Below, one piece after another: positions 8,272-20,380 of a stretch of 64,000 bases of DNA. This stretch comes from CAYPGJ01 sp964638515 (lineage in GTDB: Bacteria > Planctomycetota > Phycisphaerae > Phycisphaerales > UBA1924), in contig CAZWZL010000006.1 of assembly GCA_964638515.1 (NCBI GenBank), forward strand, positions 1 through 64,000. The letters are read 5' to 3'. Both the position numbers and the translations under genes were made by a program. How positions within the stretch are numbered: the first letter of the stretch is position 1; every line of letters begins with the position of its first letter. The notes under the pieces were generated by a model. That model saw only the letters and a program-made list of their open reading frames with translations, ran no database searches and was not told the origin of the DNA.

Positions 8272-9631
8272 CCAACCCTCGATGCCCACGATTCGTCCGT
8301 TCGATCAAGACGCTGCTCGTCGCGTGCGCGCTCATGCTGCTCTCGCCCGCGGCGCGAGCCGCCGACGAATCTCGATTCACGCTCGACAACGGCCTCAACG
8401 TCATCCTCCGATCGGTCGACGGCACGGACGAAGCCGCGCTCCTCGTCTGCTTCGACTTCGGTGAGGATGCCGACCCCGAGGGCAAGTCCGGATTGGCGCA
8501 CTTCATCGAGCACCTCTACCTCACCTCAGCCGCGGGAGATACACCCGCACGGTCCGTCGACGAAATCGTCAGCCAATACCAGGGCCTTTTCAACGCGCAG
8601 ACCGGCGAGAATTACACGGTGTTCGCCGCCGTCTTCCCCGCCGGCGAGCTGCAGGCCGAACTCGCCGACGCCGCCGCCCGCATGACCGAACTGCGCATCA
8701 CTCAGGAAGACGTCGACCGCGAGCGACCGCGAATCCTCCTCGAACTCAACAACATGTACGGCGGCATCAGCGGCCTCGGCGCCCTCAACCGCGCGCGCGA
8801 GGCGCTCCGCCCGAGCCCCCACGGCGCCCGTAAAGGCGGCGCATCCGAGGTCATCGAAGCGCTCGCGCTGGAGGAGCTGCAAGCGGCCGCGTCGCGCTGG
8901 TACAAGCCCGCCAACGCGCGACTGGTCATCACCGGCGCGTTGCACCTCGAAAAGACCCGCGCCCGCATCGAATCGCTCTTCGCCGCGATCCCCGCGGGCG
9001 AGAAGCCCGCTCGGCGCGACCGCCGTTTTGCTGAGAATCCCGCAACCAGCGTCGTGCAGGGAACCGAGCCCGGCGCGCCGGGAGTGGTCGTGCTGGCCTA
9101 TCCGTGCCCCACGGCCGGCCAGGAGCACGCCGCCGCAGCTGCCCTCCTGGTCCCGCGCCTCATCGCCAAAGCGCAGGAAGCCGGCGACGCGATGGGGCGG
9201 TTTCCACCTCCCGTATTCCATCCCGTGCTCGATGACCCCTACGTGCTCTACGTCGGAACGACCCTCCGCGACAACGAATCGCCCGAGGCCGCCATCGCTC
9301 GCCTCGACGAGCGCGTCGCCGACGCCCTGGAGGGACCCGTGCAGCTCGCCGAGCGCATGAGCGTCCGTAACGGCTCCGGGATGTTCCTGGGCTTCGTCGA
9401 TCCCCCCGTCGCGCTCCCGGCACAGGGCCTCTACGGCCTGGCGTTCTCCCTTGCGCGTCGAGCGCAGCTCGACATAGACCCCAAGGCCGTGGCCATCCAG
9501 CTCGAGACGATGGACGAAGACGGAATGCGCGCCGCGAAAGAAGCCGTGTTCAACCCGGCCAAGCGATCCGCCGTTGTGATCACTCCACTCCCGTCGACCC
9601 CGGAAGACCCAGCCCCGGAGCAACCGTCCAA

Positions 9632-9650
<19 letters not shown>
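8268..9650 (+). CDS. Exported M16-family (insulinase-like) zinc peptidase
   Basis: A 460-residue protein with a signal peptide (hydrophobic LLVACALMLLSPAARA ending near residue 31). The inverted zinc motif HFIEH is at residues 78-82 and the third ligand, a Glu, fits E159 in LLELNNMYGG, the normal 76-77 residue spacing. The N-terminal catalytic domain is followed by a second M16-like inactive domain from about residue 225. Length and layout match the half-size processing-peptidase-like members that act as dimers or with an inactive partner; no partner gene adjoins. The ATG at 8268 overlaps the preceding stop. The last six codons lie antisense within the tRNA-Leu gene at 9632-9718. Confidence 0.88.
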
Positions 9651-9718
<68 letters not shown>

Positions 9719-9756
9719 AATCCCGTCGCGAAACGATACCCCCTCCACGAGCGAAA

Positions 9757-9829
9757 TGGGCAGGGGCGGACTTGAACCGCCGACACCCGCATTTTCAGTG
9801 CGGTGCTCTACCAACTGAGCTACCTGCCC
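9757..9829 (-). tRNA. tRNA-Phe (GAA)
   Basis: A 73-nt cloverleaf on the minus strand: acceptor GGGCAGG/CCTGCCC with discriminator A, D-arm GCTCAGTTGGTAGAGC, anticodon loop CTGAAAA giving GAA, and T-arm GGCGGTTCAAGTCCGCC. CCA is not encoded. Confidence 0.97.
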
Positions 9830-9841
9830 GGAGGAGCGGCA

Positions 9842-9871
9842 AAGGTAGCAACCCGCTCGCCCCAAGGTCAA
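9842..9871 (-). promoter_or_regulatory. Promoter of the tRNA-Phe/tRNA-Leu unit
   Basis: On the minus strand TTGACC (9871-9866) and TACCTT (9847-9842) are separated by 18 bases. Transcription would begin about six bases before the tRNA-Phe 5' end. Confidence 0.6.
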
Positions 9872-9947
9872 ACCGACTGGCTTGGCGGAACCGCAATTCA
9901 CACACGCCACGCAATAGCCCGTCTCCCGACACCGTTGCACCGGAGCC

Positions 9948-10613
9948 ATGCAGGGCATGACCGGGCCACGGACGCCGCGAAAGCCTCAGCCTCCGCGCCA
10001 AAGCGACGGCGCGCCCCGAACCGTCGCCGACGAAGCTCCGACGCAGGACGAGTCTCTGGCGCCCCTCCTTCGCGCCGCGGCCCTCGGAAACGAAGCCGCC
10101 TGGCGCGAGATCGTCCGTCGTTACGCCCACCGGGTCTTCGCGCTCGCTCGCTCCAGACGCATGGTGGAATCCGACGCCGAGGAAGTCACCCAGTCGGTGT
10201 TCGCCACAGTGGCCGAGCGACTTCGTTCGGGCGACTATGCCGAGCAGGGCCGGTTCGAGCCGTGGCTGTTTCGCATCACGATCAATCGAGTTCGGGATGA
10301 AGCCCGCCGGGTCAGGCGCCATGCCGAGCCCACCGATCCGGCCTCGTTGGGTGGCCTGGCCGCGCCCAGGCAGCCCGCCCCGCGCACGCCTCCCTCGGAG
10401 ATCGCCGCCTTGCGCGAAGCCCTGAATCGCCTGAGCGACCCGGATCGTGAGATTATCGAACTCCGTCACCACGCGGAGCTCTCCTTCCGTCAGATCGCCG
10501 ATCTGCTGGGGGAGCCTCTGGGAACCGTCCTGGCCCGCCATCACCGGGCTTTGCGCAAAATGAGGGAAATCTTGGAGCCCGATCGGCGTTCTTCCTCTGG
10601 AGACTCGGCATGA
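9948..10613 (+). CDS. ECF-type RNA polymerase sigma factor
   Basis: A 221-residue sigma factor with only regions 2 and 4. Region 2 is about residues 38-110 (AWREIVRRYAHRVFALARSR, EEVTQSVFATVAERL, GRFEPWLFRITINRVRDEARR) and region 4 about 145-205 (LNRLSDPDREIIELRHHAELSFRQIADLLGEPLGTV). An N-terminal 25-residue basic/proline tail precedes the fold. The start could be ATG 9948 or ATG 9957; GGAG at 9942-9945 suits the second spacing better. The stop overlaps the next gene in ATGA, which encodes a single-span membrane protein, the usual position for an anti-sigma factor. Confidence 0.92.
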   Translation: MQGMTGPRTPRKPQPPRQSDGAPRTVADEAPTQDESLAPLLRAAALGNEAAWREIVRRYAHRVFALARSRRMVESDAEEVTQSVFATVAERLRSGDYAEQGRFEPWLFRITINRVRDEARRVRRHAEPTDPASLGGLAAPRQPAPRTPPSEIAALREALNRLSDPDREIIELRHHAELSFRQIADLLGEPLGTVLARHHRALRKMREILEPDRRSSSGDSA

Positions 10614-11101
10614 CCAACCCGCTGCCGTCCAACTCGACGCCCCCGGACCTCGTCGCTCTCGAAGCGGCGCTGGACCGCCTCGCCCGCGCCGAAGCCGCGG
10701 CCATGCCCCCGGGCCTGACCGAGGCGATCGTCGCCGCCACCGCGTCGCCCGAGATTGTGGTGCGCGATCCCGTCATCGCTCGCCTGCCCTTCGGCGCCCG
10801 ATCCGGCTGGCGAGTCGCGGCCTCGTTCGTCGTGCTCATCGCCGGCGCCACGCTGGCCGGCTGGCTGGCGACCCGATCTCCCCTCACGCACCGCGGGCCA
10901 TCCATCGCGCTCGTGGAAGACGATCTCGTCGGCTCCGTCTGGTCCGCCGTGGACGACGCATGGTCCGATGACGCGTGGACGCGCTCCGCCGACGCGCTGG
11001 CCGAGGTCAAGGCGCTCCGCGCTTCCATGGACGCGATCGGGCAAGATGCATGGTCGGCCTCAGACCTCATCGACGCGGACTGGCTCAGCGACTCGCTGTA
11101 A
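10610..11101 (+). CDS. Putative membrane anti-sigma factor, 163 aa
   Basis: A protein with a cytoplasmic N-terminal part of about 60 residues (LVALEAALDRLARAEAAAMPPG), one transmembrane helix (VAASFVVLIAGATLAGWLA, about residues 64-83), and an acidic Trp-rich extracytoplasmic tail (SVWSAVDDAWSDDAWTRS). No zinc-binding HxxxCxxC anti-sigma motif is visible, so the role is inferred only from the ATGA coupling to the ECF sigma gene and from topology. The pair at 53899-55064 has the same arrangement. Confidence 0.6.
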   Translation: MTNPLPSNSTPPDLVALEAALDRLARAEAAAMPPGLTEAIVAATASPEIVVRDPVIARLPFGARSGWRVAASFVVLIAGATLAGWLATRSPLTHRGPSIALVEDDLVGSVWSAVDDAWSDDAWTRSADALAEVKALRASMDAIGQDAWSASDLIDADWLSDSL

Positions 11102-11113
11102 GGACTCCGAACC

Positions 11114-12079
11114 ATGTCACACCTCCCCCACATCGCGTTCGTAGCGCTGGCCGTTGCGTGCTACGTCGGAGCGCCGGTCGCCCACGCTCAACCCGACGGC
11201 GGCCCGGGATCGCGCCCCGTCGCGCGCGAGGCCGATCGATCGGCGCCGCCGCGGGGGCCGATGGCGCGCGAGGCCATCGAGCAACGACTCAAGGAGCGTC
11301 GCGACGAGGTCGCGCGATTGGAAGGCATGCTGCGCCGGCTCGACCAGGGCCAGGCGCCGCAGCACGCCGATGCGGAGGGCGCGCCGCCCCGTGCGCACGA
11401 ACAGCCCGAACCAGGCCCCGTGGGGGGGCCATCTCGTCAGGTCGTGCGAGAGCGCGTCCTGGCGTTTCTGCGCGAGCACAACCCGGACTTCGCGCGCCAC
11501 CTCGACGAACTCCGCCAGGCCCGCCCGGACCTGGCCGATCGGGCGCTCGCCGACTTCGCGCCGCGCCTGCGCGAACTCTCCGAACTCAAGGAGAACGATC
11601 CGCCTCTCTTCGCCATGCGACTCGAAGGCAACATGCTCGACTGGCACATGCGCCGCATCGTGTTCGAGTCCGTGCGCACAGCCCGCGCGGGCGACGGTGG
11701 AAACATCGATGAACCAGGCGCGGCGCCGAAGCCGGTCGATCTGCCCGCGCTCCGCGAACGGCTCGCCCCCTTGGTCGAGCAGCGGTTCCGGCTCTCGCTC
11801 AGGGAACGAGCCCACAGCATCGGCGCGCTCGAACAACGGGTCGCCACGCTGCGCGACGAGATCGCCACCGAAGAAGCCGCCGCGCCGCGCATCATCGAAG
11901 ACCGTCTCAACCGCCTGATGGAGCACGTCGAACGAATGTCCGGCGCAAACGAGCGATTCGATGGGCGACGACCGCGCCCGGGACGGCCGGGCCAGCCGGG
12001 CCCCGCGGGCCGCCCGCGAGAACACCAGCCCGATCCATCCGGTGATCCGCCGCCGACCAAGTCGCCCAACGATCCCTGA
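11114..12079 (+). CDS. Secreted helical, charge-rich protein of unknown function
   Basis: A 321-residue protein with a signal peptide (VALAVACYVGAPVAHA, cleavage near residue 25). The rest is rich in Arg, Glu and Ala and mostly helical: REAIEQRLKERRDEVARLEGMLRRL at about 55-80, a conserved-looking core with REHNPDFARHLDELRQARPDL and FAMRLEGNMLDWHMRRIVFES, then another coiled-coil (LEQRVATLRDEIATEE). The tail is low-complexity Pro/Gly/Arg. It starts 12 bases after the putative anti-sigma gene, so it is probably the third gene of that operon and a candidate periplasmic sensor or effector. I do not recognise a named family. Confidence 0.7.
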   Translation: MSHLPHIAFVALAVACYVGAPVAHAQPDGGPGSRPVAREADRSAPPRGPMAREAIEQRLKERRDEVARLEGMLRRLDQGQAPQHADAEGAPPRAHEQPEPGPVGGPSRQVVRERVLAFLREHNPDFARHLDELRQARPDLADRALADFAPRLRELSELKENDPPLFAMRLEGNMLDWHMRRIVFESVRTARAGDGGNIDEPGAAPKPVDLPALRERLAPLVEQRFRLSLRERAHSIGALEQRVATLRDEIATEEAAAPRIIEDRLNRLMEHVERMSGANERFDGRRPRPGRPGQPGPAGRPREHQPDPSGDPPPTKSPNDP

Positions 12080-12091
12080 TCGGCCCGCCGG

Positions 12092-12097
12092 TATGCT
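12092..12097 (+). promoter_or_regulatory. Candidate -10 element for leaderless oppC-like mRNA
   Basis: TATGCT ends six bases before the GTG start at 12104; no Shine-Dalgarno sequence lies between or before. Confidence 0.45.
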
Positions 12098-12103
12098 CCC
12101 GGT

Positions 12104-13216
12104 GTGTCCGGCGCGCCACAACGCACCACATCGACCGCGAAGCACGCTCGATCGCGCTTCGGCCCGTCCGGGTGGATCGGCGCCGTGGTCCTCATCGTGC
12201 TCGCCGCACTCTGCTTCGGCTCGCTCCGATGGACGCTCGCCCCCGCCGGCCCCGGAGAGCCGCCCCGGTACAAGGCCGAAGACTTCTCCTCCGCCCGTCA
12301 GCCCCCCTTCTGGATCCCGAGCGAAATCGCTTCGGAGACCGCGACGAAGCCCCGGCGCGCCGCATGGCTGGGGGCCGACGCCCTCGGCCGCGACCTCCTG
12401 ACGCGCTGTCTGCTCGGCGGCGCCGTTTCCCTTTCCGTCGGGTTCGCCGCCGCGCTCATCGCGATCGTCATCGGCACAGCGTGGGGCATGATCGCCGGCT
12501 TCGTCGGAGGGCGCGTCGACGCGCTCATGATGCGCATCGTGGACGTGCTGTATGGCCTCCCCTACATCCTGCTCGTCGTGCTGCTCGCCGTCGCCGCGGA
12601 CGCCATCGGCGACGCTCGCCTCCAACGCAACGAGCGACTCGCGCAATCACAACGCACGGCGTACATCGCGCAAGCCCCGCCGGATTCGTCCCCGGAATCG
12701 CTCGTCGCGCGCACCACCGAAGCCGCGATCCGGTTCCCGTCCCCCTCTGAAACCTCGCGCGCCACCATCAATCTCGTCACGCTCCTCGTCGCCATCGGCG
12801 GCGTCTCCTGGCTCACCATGGCCAGAGTCGTCCGAGGCCAGACCATGAGCCTCCGCGCACAACCCTTCGTCCAGGCCGCCGAAGCCCTCGGCGCCTCCAC
12901 CCCGCGCATCCTCCGGGTCCACATCCTCCCCAACCTCATGGCCCCCGTCATCGTCTACGCGACGCTCACGATCCCGCAGGCCATCCTGCAGGAGTCCTTC
13001 CTCTCGTTCCTGGGAATCGGCGTGCGCCCGCCCATCCCCTCGTGGGGCAGCCTCGCCGCCGAGGGCCTGCCCGAACTCAACCCCGTCCGCTCGCGCTGGT
13101 GGCTGCTGCTCTTCCCCTGCGCGCTGCTCGCCTCCACCCTCCTCGCGCTGAATTTCCTGGGCGAAGCGCTCCGCGACGCGTTCGATCCCCGCGCATCGCG
13201 CGCCCGCAACGCATGA
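12104..13216 (+). CDS. ABC transporter permease of the OppC/DppC type
   Basis: A 370-residue inner-membrane permease of peptide/nickel ABC importers. It has an N-terminal membrane anchor (about 23-41), a periplasmic stretch leading to WLGADALGRDLLTRCLLGG (OppC signature, about 88-106), further membrane helices, and the EAA loop QAAEALGASTPRILRVHILPN (about 258-278) that contacts the ATPase. Between two helices (about residues 168-222) is an extra, polar ~55-residue segment that ordinary OppC proteins lack. The GTG start follows a TATGCT by six bases. The ATPase gene overlaps its stop. No OppB, OppF or binding protein is adjacent, so the rest of the importer must be encoded elsewhere. Confidence 0.9.
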   Translation: MSGAPQRTTSTAKHARSRFGPSGWIGAVVLIVLAALCFGSLRWTLAPAGPGEPPRYKAEDFSSARQPPFWIPSEIASETATKPRRAAWLGADALGRDLLTRCLLGGAVSLSVGFAAALIAIVIGTAWGMIAGFVGGRVDALMMRIVDVLYGLPYILLVVLLAVAADAIGDARLQRNERLAQSQRTAYIAQAPPDSSPESLVARTTEAAIRFPSPSETSRATINLVTLLVAIGGVSWLTMARVVRGQTMSLRAQPFVQAAEALGASTPRILRVHILPNLMAPVIVYATLTIPQAILQESFLSFLGIGVRPPIPSWGSLAAEGLPELNPVRSRWWLLLFPCALLASTLLALNFLGEALRDAFDPRASRARNA

Positions 13217-14202
13217 CCGCCCCCGTGCTGACCATCGAGAATCTCCGCGTGTCGTTCGACACACCGACCGGCCGAGCCCTCGCCGTGCGCGACGTCTCCC
13301 TCGATCTGCACGCCGGCAAGACGCTCGCCCTCGTCGGCGAATCCGGCAGCGGAAAGTCCGTCACCGCGCTCTCCGCCCTCCGTCTCCTCCCCTCTCCGCC
13401 CGCGCACATCGAGCAGGGCGCCATCCGGTTCGCTCCGCCCGACAACGCCACCGTCGATCTCCTCACCGCCGACGCCCGCACGCTCCGCGCCGTTCGCGGC
13501 GCCGGCATCGCCATGATCTTTCAGGAGCCCATGAGCGCGCTCAACCCCGTCATGACCATCGGGGCCCAGATCATTGAAACCCTGCGCCTCCACACGCGCA
13601 CGTCCCGGCGCGCCGCCCGCGAAACCGCCCGCGCCGCCCTGGCCGAAGTCGAACTCCCCGATCCCGCGCGCACGCTCGCCTCCTACCCACACGAACTCTC
13701 CGGCGGCATGCGCCAGCGCGCCATGATCGCCATGGCCCTGGCCGCCGACCCCCACGTCCTCCTCGCCGACGAGCCCACCACCGCGCTCGACGCCACCGTC
13801 CAGGCCTCCATCCTCTCCCTCCTCCGTGAGCGCCAGCGCGCCCGCTCGATGTCCCTCCTGCTCATCACCCACGCCCTCAACGTCGCCCGTGCCGTCGCCG
13901 ACGAAATCGCCGTCATGTACGCCGGACGCATCGTCGAGCGAGCGCCCGCCGCACAACTCCTCGCCGCACCCCTCCACCCCTACACCCGCGCGCTCCTCTC
14001 CTGTGCGCCATCCATCACACACCGCCCCGAACGCCTCACCACCGTCGACGCCGTCCTCGCTGATCCCGCCGAGCGTCTCCGCATCCCCGGCGCCCCGCCC
14101 TCCGCCCGCCCCTGGTGGCCCGACGCGCACGACCACGCTCCCCCCTCGCTCACACGCCTCGCGCCCGATCACCACGTCCTCCTCTCCCCCCGCGCCGACT
14201 GA
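13213..14202 (+). CDS. ABC transporter ATPase of the OppD/DppD type
   Basis: A 329-residue ATP-binding subunit of a peptide-type ABC importer. Walker A is GESGSGKS (42-49), the Q-loop IFQEPMSALNP, the signature ELSGGMRQR, Walker B VLLADEPTTALD and the switch His in LLITH. The C-terminal oligopeptide-transporter extension (HPYTRALLSCAPS, then RIPGAPPSARPWW) is present, although the Cys cluster typical of iron-sulfur binding OppD proteins is not. The ATG overlaps the permease stop in ATGA, so both are made together. The frame is open upstream but the protein clearly begins here. Confidence 0.92.
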   Translation: MTAPVLTIENLRVSFDTPTGRALAVRDVSLDLHAGKTLALVGESGSGKSVTALSALRLLPSPPAHIEQGAIRFAPPDNATVDLLTADARTLRAVRGAGIAMIFQEPMSALNPVMTIGAQIIETLRLHTRTSRRAARETARAALAEVELPDPARTLASYPHELSGGMRQRAMIAMALAADPHVLLADEPTTALDATVQASILSLLRERQRARSMSLLLITHALNVARAVADEIAVMYAGRIVERAPAAQLLAAPLHPYTRALLSCAPSITHRPERLTTVDAVLADPAERLRIPGAPPSARPWWPDAHDHAPPSLTRLAPDHHVLLSPRAD

Positions 14203-14244
14203 CCCCGCGCACACCCCCGCCCCACCCTTTACGCTGCACCCCAC

Positions 14245-15420
14245 ATGCGCGTTCTCCTCCTCGCCGACACGCACTTCGCCACGCGCGAGCACGCCATGCT
14301 CCGACGCATCGAAGTCGCCGCGGCCGAAGACGGCCGACGCGTTGTCCTCGCCGTCCCCGACTCCGCCCCGCCCCTCAGCCCCTCTCCCTTCTCCGCACAC
14401 ATCGCCTACCCCTCGCGCGAATGGCGCTCCATCAAACGAATCACCGCCCGCGCCCGCGCCGCCTCGCTCGCCTCCATACTCACCAACCTCGCCCTCTCAC
14501 CCCCCTCCCCCGACGCCGCCGATCGCCCCATCGACGTCATCCACGCCCTCGGCGAAGGCTGCTGGCCCATCGCGCTCGCCCTCGCCGAACTCCTCGCCAT
14601 CCCGTTCTGCGCCGACGTCGCCAATCCGCGCGCCCTCGCCGAAGCCGCGCGCATCCACGCCGCGCGCGCACGTCATCCAACCGATCTCCCCATCGCCTGG
14701 CTCGCCCCCGACGCCGCAACCCTCGCCCGCCTCCACGCCGCCCTCCCCGCCGCACGAACAAGGCTCGCCCCATGGGGAGTCTTCCTTCCCGCCACTCCCT
14801 CGCGCGCACTCCTGCGCCCCAAGGACAACGCCATTTCCATCGTCATCCCCGGCTCCGGCGCCGACATCCCGGCCGCGCGCGCCGCCCTCACCGGCCTCGC
14901 CAAACTCCCGCCCGACATTCCCCAAACCCTCATCTTCCTCGACGCCGCATTCCTCTCACACCGCCACTCCCTTTGGCGAGACATCCGCGCGCTCAACCTC
15001 CTCGACCGACTCTCCATCATCGAGAACATCGACGACCACCGCTCCATCGCGCTCCGCGCCGACATCCTCCTCCTCCCAGAAGCCAACGCCGAGCATCGAA
15101 CCCTCCTCCTCGACGCCCTCGCCGCACCCGTCGTCATCATCGCCGCCAACGATCCCGCCATCGAAGCCCTCACGGCCTCCCAAGCCGCGTTCCTCCTCAA
15201 TAACCCGACACCCGACGACTGGACCAACGCCCTCACCAATGTCCTCAAAGACCCCGACGTCGCGCGGCGACAAGCCCTCCTGGGCCGCCCCTACGTCGAG
15301 CGAGATCGGCAGGCCAGCGCCCACACCCGCGCCGTGCTCGCCGCCTACGAAGCCCTCGCCAACTCCGGCCCCCTCCCCTTCTCCAAAGGCGCGGGCCGCG
15401 TAGTCACCGCCAACCGCTGA
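14245..15420 (+). CDS. Glycosyltransferase-like protein (GT-B fold, GT4-related)
   Basis: A 391-residue protein beginning MRVLLLADTHFATREHAMLRR, with an N-terminal Rossmann-like half ending IDVIHALGEGCWPIALALAELL, a pattern typical of GT4 enzymes. The second half has SIVIPGSGADIPAARAALTGL, then LLDRLSIIENIDDHRSIALRADILLLPE, which sits where GT4 enzymes have the nucleotide-sugar Glu motif, but the usual EPFG sequence is absent. Activity is therefore uncertain. A TACGCT nine bases before the ATG, without a Shine-Dalgarno sequence, is consistent with a nearly leaderless mRNA. Acceptor and sugar are unknown. Confidence 0.65.
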   Translation: MRVLLLADTHFATREHAMLRRIEVAAAEDGRRVVLAVPDSAPPLSPSPFSAHIAYPSREWRSIKRITARARAASLASILTNLALSPPSPDAADRPIDVIHALGEGCWPIALALAELLAIPFCADVANPRALAEAARIHAARARHPTDLPIAWLAPDAATLARLHAALPAARTRLAPWGVFLPATPSRALLRPKDNAISIVIPGSGADIPAARAALTGLAKLPPDIPQTLIFLDAAFLSHRHSLWRDIRALNLLDRLSIIENIDDHRSIALRADILLLPEANAEHRTLLLDALAAPVVIIAANDPAIEALTASQAAFLLNNPTPDDWTNALTNVLKDPDVARRQALLGRPYVERDRQASAHTRAVLAAYEALANSGPLPFSKGAGRVVTANR

Positions 15421-15561
15421 ACGCTTTCTTCCGCACAAACGCTTGCGATTCCCCCGCGCGCGCGCATGCTCCACCATCAACGTCCTCCCGGCGGCGCGAC
15501 CGAGTCTCCGCATTCTCGGACCCACGCCCCCGGGAGGGCGAGGTTTGGAGGAATCACAAAC

Positions 15562-16101
15562 ATGCTCATCGGCTACTGCGCCGCTTTCACCATGGCCGCG
15601 CTCTCCGTGCACGCGCCGAACACGCCACACGCCATCGGCGCCCACGACGCCCGCGACGCGCTCCTCGCCGAGCCCGCGCCCGTCCCGCCTCACCGCACCA
15701 CCTCCCATCACGCGCCCTGGAATCGAAACTCGTACGTGTCCGTCAGCCACACGCATCAAGGCGCCCAACCGCGCGAACAACTCCACGCCCCCACCGCCAC
15801 CTACGGCGCCGACCCCCATCACGCCGACGCCCGACCCCTCGCGCGCATCAACCACCAATCCCTCGCCATCGATCCCTGGACCCCCATCGAAGGCCTCGGC
15901 TCCCTCGCCCGCCTCGAAAACGCCCGCAATCAATGGCTCCGAGAACAGGGCTACATCGAAAAGGTCCGCACCCACACCAACCCGCGCCCCTTCGATCCGC
16001 GACTCGAAGAACGCTCCGACAATCTCCCCGCGCCTCGCGGCATCCTCGAAGTCACGCCCGCAAAGCCCAATAGGCTCCGCGTCGACGCCTCCCCGCGCTG
16101 A
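15562..16101 (+). CDS. Hypothetical His/Pro-rich protein, possibly exported, 179 aa
   Basis: The chosen ATG at 15562 follows GGAGG (15547-15551) by about ten bases; a longer reading from 15466 lacks such a site. The N-terminus MLIGYCAAFTMAALSVHA may be a short signal peptide. The body is rich in His, Pro and Ala (HTHQGAQPREQLHAPTATYGADPHHADARP) with little predicted structure, then a more ordered part with SLAIDPWTPIEGLGSLARLENARNQWL. I recognise no family. It converges with the TPR gene, the two stop codons being six bases apart. Confidence 0.6.
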   Translation: MLIGYCAAFTMAALSVHAPNTPHAIGAHDARDALLAEPAPVPPHRTTSHHAPWNRNSYVSVSHTHQGAQPREQLHAPTATYGADPHHADARPLARINHQSLAIDPWTPIEGLGSLARLENARNQWLREQGYIEKVRTHTNPRPFDPRLEERSDNLPAPRGILEVTPAKPNRLRVDASPR

Positions 16102-16107
16102 TCGACG

Positions 16108-17175
16108 TCAACGCCCCCCCGCCGCGCGCTCTCCAAGCCGCTTGAGCATCTCGCGCGCCTCGGCGCTCCCCAGCTGCGCCGCGCTCTCCGCGTACACCCC
16201 CGCGCTCACAAAGTCCCCCGCGCGCTCCGCCCACTCCGCCGCAAGCAACGCCGCCGCGACATCGTTCGGACGCCTCGCCGCCGCGCGCGCACACAACGCC
16301 GCGCCATCGCTCGTCCGCCCCAGCATCCCGTAGCACGTCGCCGCTTCCTCCGTCAGCCCGCCATCTCCCTCGATCACCTCGCCCCCAAGCCCAAGGAGCA
16401 TCCGAAGCCCCGCCTCGGGGTTGTTCTCCCGCCGGTACACCCGCGCCTCGAGCCCCGCCCACCGCGCCGACTCCGGCTCGAGCTCCCGCGCCCTCGAGAC
16501 GTGCTGGCGCGCCATCTCCACCTTGTTCTCCTCGAGCGCCAGATCAGCCAGCCCGGCCCAGGCGATGGCCAGCCCGGGATCGAGCACCGTCGCGCGCACC
16601 AGCGAAACCTTGGCCTCCCCGGGCCGATGCAGCAGCCGCTGCACCTGCCCCAGGTACAGCGCGAACTTCGCGCTCCCCGGCTCCTTCGCCTGCGCGATAC
16701 GCAGATGCTCCGCGCTCTCCTCCAGCTTCCCCAGGTCGCTCGCCAGCACGCCCGCGGCAAACCGCATCTCTCCGCTCGCGCTCCCCACACTCATCGCACG
16801 CACATACGACCCGTACGCCTCCTCCTTCTTCCCCGCCACAAGCAGCGTCTCCCCAAGAAGCAGCCACGCATCCTGACGATGCGCAGCCTTCTCCGTCAAC
16901 GCCCGCAACACCGCCTCGGCCTTCCCCGGCTCGTCCTGCCGCAAGTACGCCTCCGCCGCGCGCATCGCCGCGTCCGCCTCGCTCACCCCGATCGCGCGCG
17001 CCCCGTCCCCGGGCGCCTCGGCCGCCCGAGATTCCGCACCACCAACACCCGACGAGCGCACCGCGTTCCGCAACGCCCAAGCCCCCGCGCCGGCCACACC
17101 GATGGCCAACGCGCCGACCACCACGCCATACCACACCCCGCTCCGACTCCGCCGCTCAACGCCGTATCCGTCCAT
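16108..17175 (-). CDS. Membrane-anchored TPR-repeat protein
   Basis: About 355 residues: a basic cytoplasmic N-terminus (MDGYGVERRSRSG), one membrane helix (VWYGVVVGALAIGVAGAGAWAL), a linker, and then about six to seven tetratricopeptide-like helical pairs from residue 65 onward (AAEAYLRQDEPGKAEAVLRAL; WLLLGETLLVAGKKEEAYGSY; FALYLGQVQRLLHRPGEAKVSLVRA; AWAGLADLALEENKVEMARQHV). TPRs bind protein partners, here probably outside the membrane. Start ATG 17175 is preferred over the upstream in-frame GTG 17184 because TAAAGT lies seven bases before it, matching the leaderless pattern. It is divergent from valS. Confidence 0.82.
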   Translation of the reverse strand: MDGYGVERRSRSGVWYGVVVGALAIGVAGAGAWALRNAVRSSGVGGAESRAAEAPGDGARAIGVSEADAAMRAAEAYLRQDEPGKAEAVLRALTEKAAHRQDAWLLLGETLLVAGKKEEAYGSYVRAMSVGSASGEMRFAAGVLASDLGKLEESAEHLRIAQAKEPGSAKFALYLGQVQRLLHRPGEAKVSLVRATVLDPGLAIAWAGLADLALEENKVEMARQHVSRARELEPESARWAGLEARVYRRENNPEAGLRMLLGLGGEVIEGDGGLTEEAATCYGMLGRTSDGAALCARAAARRPNDVAAALLAAEWAERAGDFVSAGVYAESAAQLGSAEAREMLKRLGERAAGGR

Positions 17176-17275
17176 GCCGCGCACTTTATCCCACCGACCC
17201 GCGCATCGATCCTCGCAGCGCGGTCAAGACCCCGAGGGCGTGAGGTTTCCGGGCGGGGGTACACTCCGCCTCCCC

Positions 17276-20376
<3,101 letters not shown>

Positions 20377-20380
<4 letters not shown>

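Noticed and set aside
17102..17275. Longer valS start at 17102
   Set aside because: It would run back through the divergent TPR gene's start; ValRS homologs begin near 17276, and the TACACT element sits in between.
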